Below are positions 8,948 to 16,271 of a stretch of DNA of 31,365 nucleotides, piece by piece. Origin of the DNA: Firm-13 sp964579245 (GTDB taxonomy: Bacteria; Bacillota; Clostridia; Saccharofermentanales; Saccharofermentanaceae); the NCBI GenBank assembly GCA_964579245.1, contig CAZOFY010000024.1, positions 1 through 31,365 of the forward strand, given 5' to 3'. A model generated the notes under the pieces. The model saw only the letters and a program-made list of their open reading frames with translations, had not been told where the DNA came from and did no database searches. A program made the translations under genes and the position numbers. How positions within the stretch are numbered: the stretch's first letter is position 1; the number at the start of each line of letters is the position of its first letter.

Positions 8948-8953
8948 ATTATA
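8948..8953 (-). promoter_or_regulatory. Extended -10 promoter of the two-component operon
   Basis: On the minus strand TGATATAAT gives a perfect TATAAT hexamer with an extended -10 TG. It lies about 117 bases upstream of the preferred TTG start. No -35 hexamer resembling TTGACA is present 16-18 bases further up, so the promoter may need an activator. It is back-to-back with the ROK gene promoter. Confidence 0.6.
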
Positions 8954-9052
8954 TCACGAGCGCCTTGATTTCGGGAATCATCCGCCTCACTGCTTCGTGA
9001 AGGGAACAAGGATATTATCCGGACATTAACTCTCAAATCGTCTGCTTACTCG

Positions 9053-9081
9053 TTGACAGATGAATTTCTCCGTGACATAAT
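9053..9081 (+). promoter_or_regulatory. Sigma-A promoter of the ROK-MFS operon
   Basis: TTGACA at 9053-9058 and CATAAT at 9076-9081 are separated by exactly 17 bases, a near-consensus vegetative promoter. Transcription should begin close to 9088-9090, inside the start of the palindrome at 9089-9109. Confidence 0.85.
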
Positions 9082-9088
9082 GGTTTTG

Positions 9089-9109
9089 TTATTAAAGTGT
9101 CTTTTATAA
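9089..9109. promoter_or_regulatory. Near-palindromic operator upstream of the ROK gene
   Basis: Left arm TTATTAAAG (9089-9097), centre TGT, right arm CTTTTATAA (9101-9109): 8 of 9 positions are symmetric. It starts about 8 bases downstream of the -10 hexamer, where a bound repressor would block the polymerase. AT-rich palindromes of this size are typical ROK/XylR/NagC targets, so autoregulation by the downstream ROK protein is the likely reading. Confidence 0.6.
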
Positions 9110-9133
9110 GTGTATTTAGAAAGGTTTTTTGAC

Positions 9134-10150
9134 ATGGATGACACCTCTCATTTTGATGTGATTCGTTTGCAGAATCGCAGGTTGATCCGGAATTACATGC
9201 TGGATTATAAGCAGATCAGCAAGTCCGAGCTTGCCAATCTATCCGGTCTGTCTTTTCCTACCGTTTCTGCACTTATGAATGATCTGCTGGACAGCGGTGA
9301 AGCCACTTTGCTGGATTGCACTGCCACTCGAGGGGGGCGGCCGGCCGGTTTATATGCATTGGCTCCGCTTTATCGAACTGCGCTCTGTTCCTATATCGAT
9401 GAGGACGAAGTCGTTTATCGTATCGTGAATGCCTACTGTGAATGTATCGAGGAAGGCTCAAGGACGCTGCCTAAGAAGAACTGCTGCGATACTTTGTTAC
9501 TGTTAATTCGTGATCTCCAGGATAAATATCCGTCTCTTTCGGTGATCAGCGTAGGTGTCCCCGGCGTTGTCAGGAACGGACAGATCCTGTTTCTGCCTGT
9601 ATATCCCGAATTTGAAGGTGTAGATCTCGGTGCCCGTCTGTCGTCGACACTTGGAATTCCGGTTTTTCTAGAGAATGACGTCAATACGATGGTCCTTGCT
9701 GAGCGGAAGATCTGGCCGGATCTTTTTCACTTGTTTCGCGGAAAATGCTTATCCGGCGCCGGCTCAGGAATTCTGATCAATGGTGAGCTCATTCGTGGTT
9801 ATGGTGGATTCGCGGGAGAAATCGCCTGTCTTCCGTTTTTTCGGAATGAACAGGACTTGCAGGGAGTCTCTGAAGATCCTCTATTCTGCGGCGCTGCGGA
9901 CCGATCGATACAAGCAAGCATCTCCTTTGTCACGTCGGTCATCATTGCCGTAATCTGCATATTAAACCCCGCTGATGTCGCTATTTCCGGGTTTGGTATC
10001 GATCCTTCTGATCTCGATGAGATCAAGAGAAGACTACTGAGTTGCATACCCTCGGATCGATTCCCGAATCTGCATCTTGTTAATGATACGGACAGCCTCT
10101 ATTTCTCTGGGCTTCTTGGTCTGGTAACCGACTTCTGGCGAAATCAGTAA
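9134..10150 (+). CDS. ROK-family transcriptional repressor
   Basis: A 338-residue regulator. Residues about 8-65 form an N-terminal winged helix-turn-helix (NRRLIRNYMLDYKQISKSEL, GLSFPTVSALMNDLLDSGEA, then the wing around RGGRPAGLYAL), the XylR/NagC arrangement. The rest is an actin-like ROK domain (SVGVPGVVRNGQI, IPVFLENDVNTMVLAE, GSGILINGELIRGYGGFAGE). The zinc-binding CXCGXXGC motif of classical ROK proteins is absent, and the expected histidine after GGFAGEI is replaced, so ligand binding may be altered. The ATG at 9134 is chosen because AGAAAGG lies about 9 bases upstream; an upstream in-frame GTG at 9110 has no such site. The MFS gene begins 22 bases after its stop, so the two form an operon, probably repressed by this protein. 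Confidence 0.87.
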   Translation: MDDTSHFDVIRLQNRRLIRNYMLDYKQISKSELANLSGLSFPTVSALMNDLLDSGEATLLDCTATRGGRPAGLYALAPLYRTALCSYIDEDEVVYRIVNAYCECIEEGSRTLPKKNCCDTLLLLIRDLQDKYPSLSVISVGVPGVVRNGQILFLPVYPEFEGVDLGARLSSTLGIPVFLENDVNTMVLAERKIWPDLFHLFRGKCLSGAGSGILINGELIRGYGGFAGEIACLPFFRNEQDLQGVSEDPLFCGAADRSIQASISFVTSVIIAVICILNPADVAISGFGIDPSDLDEIKRRLLSCIPSDRFPNLHLVNDTDSLYFSGLLGLVTDFWRNQ

Positions 10151-10172
10151 TGGGAAACTTGGGGAGGTTTGT

Positions 10173-11399
10173 ATGCTGACAACAATCTTGTTGATCATAA
10201 TTTATTTGGCATTCGTGAGTCTTGGTGTGCCGGACGGCGTCATGGGCGTTGCTTGGCCTGAAATGCGGCAGACCTTTCATGTTTCGCTTGAGAGCGCGGG
10301 TTATCTGACGGCTATGGGTACTATCGGTTCGGTCTTCTCGGCAATGATGTCCGGTCATATTCTCAAGAGATTCGGTACCGGCAAGGTCGTTTGTGTCAGT
10401 TGCGCTTTGACAGGGCTAAGTTTTCTCGGCTTCTACTTTTCGGGATCCTTCTACTTCCTGATGCTACTGGCCGTCCCTCTTGGACTTGGTGCAGGTGCGG
10501 TTGATACGGGTCTGAACGATTACGTCGCGAGACACTTCTCTTCCCGTCACATGAATTGGCTGCACGCATGCTGGGGGCTCGGGGCATTTGCCGGCCCGAT
10601 GCTGATGACTCGTGCAATCGTCGATACAGGTTCCTGGCGCAACGGCTATTTGGCTGTCTCCCTTATTCAGTTGTCGCTGTCCCTTCTTTTTCTCTTCTCG
10701 CTTCCTCTGTGGAAACGTCATCAGAAGATGAAGGCTGCAAATATCGAGGCTGCAGATCCCTCTATTGCAAAAACGCCTGATGCGACCGGCGGGAAGCTGA
10801 CCATTGCGAAGAGACTTCGACGAAGTTTTCTATATATTGCCCAAAAGAAAGGACTTCTTTCCGGTATGCTTCTCTTTCTGTTTTATGTTGGTTCGGAGAC
10901 TTCCGTCGGCATCTGGAGTGCGAGTTACCTCCGGACGGCCAGAGCAGTATCCATTGAAGATGCCGGAGTCTGGGTATCTATGTTCTATGGAAGCATCACG
11001 GTCGGGCGAATTATCGCAGGATTTTTCGTTGAAAAAATCGGAACAAAAAAATCCATCTGGATCGGAATCTGTGTTAGTATCGTCGGTTTTATTTCACTGT
11101 CTGTTCCGGCCGCGACGAATATTCTGTGTCCCCTCGGACTGATTCTGATTGGTCTTGGCTTTGCGCCGGTATATCCGTGTACCATGCAGGATGCTCCGAA
11201 ATTCTTCGGAAGCTTCTCTGTCATCGCCATAGGCTATGAAATGGGATTTGCAAATATCGGATATGCCTTCTTGCCTATGGCTGTCGGAGCTATATCCGGT
11301 GCTACGAACCTTTATGCGGTTCCTTTGATCGCTTTTGTGTTTCTTGTGGGATTTGCCGTGAGTTACGCTAAGCTATCGAAAATACGATCTGAAGACTGA
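10173..11399 (+). CDS. Major facilitator superfamily transporter, probable sugar permease
   Basis: A 408-residue integral membrane protein with about 12 hydrophobic segments and a central charged loop near residues 185-215. Recognisable family segments are LGVPDGVMGVAWPEM, the loop-2/3 motif GHILKRFGTGKVV, and GAGAVDTGLNDYVARHFSSR followed by HACWGLGAFAGP. This set matches a common Firmicute MFS group annotated as sugar or drug transporters; the substrate cannot be read from the sequence. GGGAGG precedes the ATG by 5 bases. It follows the ROK repressor gene by 22 bases, which argues for sugar uptake or efflux under that repressor. A weak terminator candidate lies about 80 bases downstream. 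Confidence 0.88.
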   Translation: MLTTILLIIIYLAFVSLGVPDGVMGVAWPEMRQTFHVSLESAGYLTAMGTIGSVFSAMMSGHILKRFGTGKVVCVSCALTGLSFLGFYFSGSFYFLMLLAVPLGLGAGAVDTGLNDYVARHFSSRHMNWLHACWGLGAFAGPMLMTRAIVDTGSWRNGYLAVSLIQLSLSLLFLFSLPLWKRHQKMKAANIEAADPSIAKTPDATGGKLTIAKRLRRSFLYIAQKKGLLSGMLLFLFYVGSETSVGIWSASYLRTARAVSIEDAGVWVSMFYGSITVGRIIAGFFVEKIGTKKSIWIGICVSIVGFISLSVPAATNILCPLGLILIGLGFAPVYPCTMQDAPKFFGSFSVIAIGYEMGFANIGYAFLPMAVGAISGATNLYAVPLIAFVFLVGFAVSYAKLSKIRSED

Positions 11400-11955
11400 T
11401 TCTTTCTTGTAACTCCTACGCTACATCATAAACACCCGTCAAACGTGTGGTTTTCTCAAGTGCCATAAGCTCTTGTTACTTGCCGGCGTCTGAAGGCGCT
11501 GGCTTTTCACTTTCGTTCAAGCCACTACAGCAATTATCGCTTTGGTATTCGTTGGGGCCCCTCCTACTTGTGTGATGCAATACGGTAACAATTGCCGTCT
11601 TGGCATGTCCCTTAGTTGGCTCCTTGTATGACTTGCTTGTTCTAAAAGGTTCGTCGTACTCTATTACATGCGCGGTGAATAATATGTTCGAATAAAAATT
11701 AACTCAGGTGCATCACATAGTTATTTATACTCAAGGGCAGAAAATGAGATTTTTGCATGGTAATTATTGATAAGAAACGGAGTGTTAGTTGATAACCAAT
11801 GAGAGAAAATAAGTCTTGACTCCATTTTTTTTGCTTATAGGCATGAAAGTCTATCCTGTTTTTCGAAGGGTAATTTTCTGGTAAAACCACTTGCCCATCA
11901 ATCGCATAGCAGGTGATTTATTATTTTGCGCTCGTTGGCTCTCAACGGATTAAAG
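11400..11955. other. Long non-coding gap between the MFS gene and the xylB terminator
   Basis: About 555 bases hold no convincing gene. The left half (11400-11680) is moderately GC-rich, with the hairpin above and an isolated GGGGCCCC palindrome near 11555, but all six frames are broken by stops. The right half (11690-11900) is AT-rich; a 63-codon minus frame there has no ribosome binding site and matches nothing I recognise. The left half could be an eroded mobile element or a structured RNA; neither can be shown by eye. Confidence 0.5.
11482..11508 (+). terminator. Probable terminator of the ROK-MFS operon
   Basis: Arms GCCGGCG (11482-11488) and CGCTGGC (11497-11503) form a 7-bp stem with one G-U pair and an 8-base loop, followed on the plus strand by TTTTC. 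It is short but GC-rich, and lies 83 bases after the MFS stop codon. Confidence 0.5.
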
Positions 11956-11958
11956 TCG

Positions 11959-12018
11959 AAAAATAGAGGCTGTTGCATTCTGAACTTCAAAGTTCATTGT
12001 GCAACAGCCTCTATTTTT
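11959..12018 (-). terminator. Strong terminator of the lacI-xylA-xylB operon
   Basis: A perfect 19-bp stem (AAAAATAGAGGCTGTTGCA at 11959-11977 with its complement at 12000-12018) is topped by a second 7-bp stem, TGAACTT with AAGTTCA. It lies 28 bases after the xylB stop and ends in a T-run on the minus strand. The arm sequence GAGGCTGTTGCA resembles the hairpin at 30802-30852 and the type of ends seen in IS1182-like elements. Because the stem carries A/T runs at both sides it could work in both directions. Confidence 0.85.
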
Positions 12019-12046
12019 AGAGGAAAACTGTAAGCGATGACGGCGC

Positions 12047-13567
12047 TTATAGAGTAGCCAGTGTCTTATAATGATCCTTAAGCGAGGGATAAATGGAACG
12101 ATACAGGGAGTAATAGGACTCGTACTTTGCATTTCTATCGGCATCCGGTTTTGCCTGATCTTTGGTAAGAACAGCAATGGAACAGGCTTCAGGAACACTT
12201 GAGTAAACACCCGTTCCTGCACCCGCCAAAAGAGCAACACCCAATGCGGGACCTTCCTTCGAAGCAATCGTGCTGACATCGCAGTTGTATACGTCTGCCA
12301 GCATTTGACGCCAGAAAGGTCCGGATCCGCCACCACACGCACGCATAACATCAATCGGTGTATCCATACTCGAGATGACTTCGAAACAATCACGAAGGGA
12401 ATAGGATACGCCCTCCATAACCGCACGAATCAGATCATTCTTCTTGTGCATCGCGGAGAGCCCAAAGAATACGCCGCGGCAATCCGGGTCAAGATGAGGA
12501 GTACGCTCGCCCATCAAATACGGCAAGAACAGAAGTCTGTTCGCACCAATCGGGGATTTTCCGGCTTCCTGATCCATCAGATAATACGGGCTGACACCCA
12601 TAAGAGCCGAAGCTTCCATCTCCGATGAGCAGAAATTATCGCGGAACCATTTCAAAGAAAGTCCCGCACCCTGCGTAACACCCATAACATGCCAGGCGCC
12701 CGGAACAGCACAGCAGAAAGTATGCACACGTCCCAGCGGATCAATGTGCATCTCAGATGTATGAGCATATACGACACCGGATGTTCCGATCGTCGTAAAT
12801 GCTTGTCCGTCGCTGACTACACCGGTGCCTACGGCGGCGGCGGCATTATCGCCTGCACCGCCAACGACCGGTGTACCGGGCTTCAGTCCGGTTAAGGAAG
12901 CAGCCGAATTTGAAATCTGTCCGCTGACAGCAATCGACTCAAATACAGGAGCAAGAAGAGACTTGTCAATCGAAAGCTTTGTCAGAACTTCATCGGACCA
13001 TGTACGAGCGCCAATGTCCAGGAGCTGCATACCGGATGCATCGGACACCTCTGTCGCATACTCGCCGGTCAGCATGAAACGAATATAATCCTTCGGGAGA
13101 AGAATCTTGCGGCAGCGCGCATAATTCTCGGGCTCGTTGTTGCGGACCCAGAGAATCTTAGAGGCAGTAAATCCTGTCAATGCAGGATTTGCCGTAATCT
13201 CAATCAATCTTGCAGCCCCAACCTTCGCTGTGATCTCCTCGCATTCCTTCCCGGTTCTCTGGTCACACCAGATAATGGAAGGCCGGATGACTTGGTCGTC
13301 CTTGTCCAACATGACCAAGCCATGCATCTGACCGGAAAGACCAACACCCTTGATGCCGGAAGCATCGATTCCGCTTGTCGTAACAACCTGCTTGATCGTA
13401 TTCGAGACCGCATTCCACCAGTCAGCCGGATCCTGCTCAGCCCAGCCATTATTGGGCTGGTACATCGGATACTCGATCAGCGCAGATGCAACTGTATTGC
13501 CCCGATCGTCAAAAAGTACTGTTTTAGTACCGGAAGTACCGATATCAATTCCTAATAAGTAATCCAT
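12047..13567 (-). CDS. xylB: Xylulokinase
   Basis: A 506-residue FGGY-family sugar kinase that phosphorylates D-xylulose with ATP to D-xylulose 5-phosphate, feeding the pentose phosphate pathway. Visible hallmarks are the phosphate-binding loop GIDIGTSGTKTVLFDDRG near the N terminus, the xylulokinase segment GLSGQMHGLVMLD, the catalytic-aspartate region VVGGAGDNAAAAVGTG, TIGTSGVVYAH, and the C-terminal FGGY signature region GGGSGPFWRQMLADVY. The length is normal. The ATG at 13567 is chosen because AAGGAG lies 7 bases upstream; the 16 codons upstream in frame overlap a hairpin and do not match the family. It is the last gene of lacI-xylA-xylB. Confidence 0.95.
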   Translation of the reverse strand: MDYLLGIDIGTSGTKTVLFDDRGNTVASALIEYPMYQPNNGWAEQDPADWWNAVSNTIKQVVTTSGIDASGIKGVGLSGQMHGLVMLDKDDQVIRPSIIWCDQRTGKECEEITAKVGAARLIEITANPALTGFTASKILWVRNNEPENYARCRKILLPKDYIRFMLTGEYATEVSDASGMQLLDIGARTWSDEVLTKLSIDKSLLAPVFESIAVSGQISNSAASLTGLKPGTPVVGGAGDNAAAAVGTGVVSDGQAFTTIGTSGVVYAHTSEMHIDPLGRVHTFCCAVPGAWHVMGVTQGAGLSLKWFRDNFCSSEMEASALMGVSPYYLMDQEAGKSPIGANRLLFLPYLMGERTPHLDPDCRGVFFGLSAMHKKNDLIRAVMEGVSYSLRDCFEVISSMDTPIDVMRACGGGSGPFWRQMLADVYNCDVSTIASKEGPALGVALLAGAGTGVYSSVPEACSIAVLTKDQAKPDADRNAKYESYYSLYRSIYPSLKDHYKTLATL

Positions 13568-13594
13568 AGAGATCTCCTTACCGATTTTCAAGAA

Positions 13595-13628
13595 AAGACT
13601 TTCCTCCGTTTTCACAGAGGAAAGTCTT
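13595..13628 (-). terminator. Terminator-like hairpin between xylA and xylB
   Basis: Perfect 12-bp arms AAGACTTTCCTC (13595-13606) and GAGGAAAGTCTT (13617-13628) enclose a 10-base loop, and on the minus strand TTTTC follows. It sits 21 bases after the xylA stop and 27 bases before the xylB start. It most likely acts as a partial terminator, or as a 3' stabiliser for xylA mRNA, giving more isomerase than kinase. Confidence 0.75.
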
Positions 13629-13649
13629 CCAATGCTTTATCTAATAGAA

Positions 13650-14963
13650 TCAACCAAACATGAGTGAGTTAAGAAGTGACTCTAAATACTCCTGGCGTCC
13701 GCTCTCTGCAGCAACGTTGCCCTTTGCCAGAGCATACTTCTCAAGATCCTGCATAGATACTTTTCCACTGACGATGTCGGCGCCGATTCCGGACTTAAAG
13801 CTGGAATAACGGTTGGCAACAAAATCATCAATACGCTTATCATCCATGATCTTGACCGCAAGACGAAGTCCCAGAGCAAAGGAATCCATGCCGGAGATGT
13901 AGCTGTAGAAGATATCTTCCAGTGTGTTGGAAGCACGGCGAGGCTTGGAGTCAAAGTTGAGTCCGCCCTTTGTGAATCCACCGGCCTTCAGGATTTCATA
14001 CATAGCAAGTGTTGTGTCATATACGTTTGTCGGGAATTGATCCGTGTCCCATCCAAGAAGGAGGTCTCCCTGGTTAGCGTCAACAGATCCGAAAGCACCG
14101 TTGATTGCAGCTACGCGGAGCTCGTGCTGGAATGTGTGCATAGCAAGCGTTGCATGGTTCGCTTCGACATTGAACTTGAAGTCCTTATCAAGGCCATACT
14201 TGCGAAGGAAAGCAAGAACGGTGGATACATCAAAATCATACTGATGCTTCATGGGCTCCTTCGGCTTGGGTTCGATATAGAAGTCGCCGGTAAAGCCAAT
14301 GCTTCTGGCATAATCGACCGTCATACGCATCAGGCGAGCCATATTATCAAGCTCGAGAGCCATGTCCGTGTTCAGCAGCGTCTCATAGCCTTCACGACCG
14401 CCCCAGAAAACGTAACCCTCACCACCAAGACGAACGGTGATCTCGACAGCCTTCTTGATCTGTGCAGCGGCAAACGCGAAAACGTCGGCGCTCGGAGCAG
14501 TACCGGCACCACTCATGAAGCGACGGTTGCTGAAAAGGTTAGCGGTACCCCAAAGGAGCTTCTTGCCGGTTCTCTTCATCTCAGACTCAAGGAGGTCTGC
14601 GATGACGTCAAGACGCGCGTTGCTCTCTTCAAGGGTCTCTCCCTCGGGAGCGATGTCACGGTCATGGAAGCAATAATAGTCAATATCAAGCTTCTCCATC
14701 AGCTCGAACGCCGCCAAAGCCTTGTTCTTCGCACTCTCCATCGGATCATTGGAACCATACTTCTTATCAAGTGTTCCGGAGCCAAAAATATCTGTGCCCT
14801 CTGCAACCATCGTATGCCAGTATGACATTGCATAACGAAGATGCTCTCTCATTGACTTTCCTGCAATAACCTCTTCGGGGTTATAGTAACGAAATGCCAA
14901 AGCGTTCTTGGTGTCCTTGCCCTCATAACGGATCTTGGGGATGTTGGGATAAAACTCAGCCAT
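13650..14963 (-). CDS. xylA: Xylose isomerase
   Basis: A 437-residue class II xylose isomerase, which converts D-xylose to D-xylulose in the cytoplasm using two divalent metal ions. The catalytic pair is His100 and Asp103 in FHDRDIAPEG. Further signatures are WGTANLFSNRRFMSGAGTAP, VFWGGREGYETL, the metal-ligand segment EPKPKEPMKHQYDFD, NVEANHATLAMHTFQHEL and GSVDANQGDLLLGWDTDQFP. The length and the N-terminal AFRYYNPEEVI fit the long class II enzymes. The ATG at 14963 has AAGGAAGGA upstream. It begins 48 bases after the lacI-type gene, with a small hairpin in the gap, and is followed by xylB. Confidence 0.98.
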   Translation of the reverse strand: MAEFYPNIPKIRYEGKDTKNALAFRYYNPEEVIAGKSMREHLRYAMSYWHTMVAEGTDIFGSGTLDKKYGSNDPMESAKNKALAAFELMEKLDIDYYCFHDRDIAPEGETLEESNARLDVIADLLESEMKRTGKKLLWGTANLFSNRRFMSGAGTAPSADVFAFAAAQIKKAVEITVRLGGEGYVFWGGREGYETLLNTDMALELDNMARLMRMTVDYARSIGFTGDFYIEPKPKEPMKHQYDFDVSTVLAFLRKYGLDKDFKFNVEANHATLAMHTFQHELRVAAINGAFGSVDANQGDLLLGWDTDQFPTNVYDTTLAMYEILKAGGFTKGGLNFDSKPRRASNTLEDIFYSYISGMDSFALGLRLAVKIMDDKRIDDFVANRYSSFKSGIGADIVSGKVSMQDLEKYALAKGNVAAESGRQEYLESLLNSLMFG

Positions 14964-14980
14964 GTGTTCCTTCCTTTCTC

Positions 14981-14998
14981 GTGCGGCTCTCTCCGCAC
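14981..14998 (-). other. Small hairpin in the xylA leader
   Basis: Arms GTGCGG (14981-14986) and CCGCAC (14993-14998) form a 6-bp GC-rich stem with a 6-base loop directly upstream of the xylA ribosome binding site. There is no T-run, so it is not a terminator. It may protect or expose the xylA 5' end after processing of the lacI-xylA message; this is inference. Confidence 0.4.
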
Positions 14999-15011
14999 AT
15001 GTGCCAATATT

Positions 15012-16037
15012 TTACAGATTCTCACGGATCAAAATATCATTCTGCGTGTATATTCTTTCTTGTGAGGGTGCCTTCTTATCAAGAAAATAATCAAAAAATA
15101 ATTTAATGGGAAGATATCCCTGTTGAAACGGGTCCTGACATATCGTCGCAGATATAACCCCTGCTTCCAAATATGGTCTCGATTCCGAAGTGTTGTCATG
15201 AGTCAGCAACCGGATCCTTCCCGCTTTGCCCGCATCAACGATTGCCCTGCAAGCCCCGGCAACTCCGCCTGCAGTCATATAAACAGCATCCAGATCCGGA
15301 TATTTCTCCAGGATCTCGCTTGTAATCGTATAAGCGCGGCCGAGGTCATCAAAGGTCTCACAAATATCCAGAATCTGAATAAAAGGATAATGTTCCCGGG
15401 CGGCGGCATGAATACCATGAATGCGTTGATTATGACCGAGGATATGGATTGAACCGGTAATGACCACTGTGTTAAGAGGATCCTTGTCCGACACAAGACC
15501 CAGAAGTCCCGCAGCTATCCTGCCGCTCTTCTCATAATCCGTACCTACGTAGCAAAGCCTCTTTGATTTTTCAAGGTCCGTATTTGCCGTGATGACCGGA
15601 ATCCCCTTCTTCACGATTGCATTCACCTTTGTAGTGATGCTCCGTGAATTGATGGGTGCCAGGACAAGCGCTTGAACGCCGTCCTTGACCAACTCATCCA
15701 GTAATGCAATCTGCGTATCTTCCGAGTAGCCGCGCATCGTCTTCAAAGTGACGGAGAGCCCGCTGTCACGAAATTCCGCTTCTGCTGCTTCGAGACCGGA
15801 GATGACATCCTTGTAAAAAGCATTGCCTTCGGAAGGGAATATCACTCCGATGGTCATCGGCTTCTTCCTGGCGGCAAGCGCAAGAGCGGCACGGTTCGTC
15901 TTGTACCCCTGTTCTGCAGCGATTCTTCTGATCCGCTCGGCAACCTCTCGGTTGACTCCGCCTCTGTCATTCAACGCCCGATCCACGGTCCCTCTGGATA
16001 CACCGGCAAGTGCTGCAATATCTTTGATCGACACCAC
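15012..16037 (-). CDS. LacI-family repressor, probable regulator of xylAB
   Basis: A 341-residue regulator. Residues about 3-50 hold the LacI helix-turn-helix and hinge (IKDIAALAGVSRGTVDRALN, RIRRIAAEQGYKTN). The rest is a periplasmic-binding-protein-like sensor domain of the pentose/ribose type (TIGVIFPSEGNAFYKDV, VQALVLAPINSRSITT, VPVITANTD-like IPVITANTDLEK, YVGTDYEKSGRIAAGLL, LDAVYMTAGGVAGACRAI, RLLTHDNTSESRPYLEAG). The VSRGTVDRALN variant marks the subgroup that binds monosaccharides. The start is GTG at 16037, with GGAGGG 8 bases upstream. It is the first gene of the xylA-xylB unit, and a perfect palindrome just downstream of its promoter is the likely operator, so it should autoregulate together with xylAB. 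The exact ligand is unknown. Confidence 0.92.
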   Translation of the reverse strand: MVSIKDIAALAGVSRGTVDRALNDRGGVNREVAERIRRIAAEQGYKTNRAALALAARKKPMTIGVIFPSEGNAFYKDVISGLEAAEAEFRDSGLSVTLKTMRGYSEDTQIALLDELVKDGVQALVLAPINSRSITTKVNAIVKKGIPVITANTDLEKSKRLCYVGTDYEKSGRIAAGLLGLVSDKDPLNTVVITGSIHILGHNQRIHGIHAAAREHYPFIQILDICETFDDLGRAYTITSEILEKYPDLDAVYMTAGGVAGACRAIVDAGKAGRIRLLTHDNTSESRPYLEAGVISATICQDPFQQGYLPIKLFFDYFLDKKAPSQERIYTQNDILIRENL

Positions 16038-16079
16038 TTGACCGTCCCTCCATCACAAGCTCACGCAATACGGGCGCTT

Positions 16080-16095
16080 CCGTGCTCGAGCACGG
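16080..16095. promoter_or_regulatory. Perfect 16-bp operator palindrome of the lacI-xylAB promoter
   Basis: CCGTGCTCGAGCACGG is fully symmetric around a central CG, the hallmark of LacI-family operators. It begins about 10 bases downstream of the -10 hexamer, overlapping the expected transcript start, where a repressor would block transcription. I found no second perfect copy elsewhere in the window, including upstream of the ChvE-type transporter. Confidence 0.8.
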
Positions 16096-16105
16096 TCTTG
16101 ACCTA

Positions 16106-16134
16106 ATAGTACTTTTTTCCCTCATGTCTGTCAA
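16106..16134 (-). promoter_or_regulatory. Sigma-A promoter of the lacI-xylA-xylB operon
   Basis: On the minus strand TTGACA (16129-16134) and TACTAT (16106-16111) are separated by exactly 17 bases. It precedes the GTG start of the lacI-type gene by about 70 bases and is followed at once by the 16-bp palindrome. Confidence 0.85.
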
Positions 16135-16271
16135 GAGCAAATCACCTAATTAACAAATTATTCATTACTGTTTTTCTATGAAACAGAGGACAAAAACAAT
16201 CGATTCCGTTGCCTGAGTACAGGACGTCTTTTCCTGGATCAGAGAAGTGCCGCCACATTCCTCCTCTTTTC

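Noticed and set aside
11699..11890. 63-codon minus-strand frame in the AT-rich gap
   Set aside because: No ribosome binding site and no similarity recognised; AT-rich composition alone can give such a frame.
14037..14825. 262-codon plus-strand open frame opposite xylA
   Set aside because: xylA on the other strand is certain, and this frame has no ribosome binding site or recognisable product.
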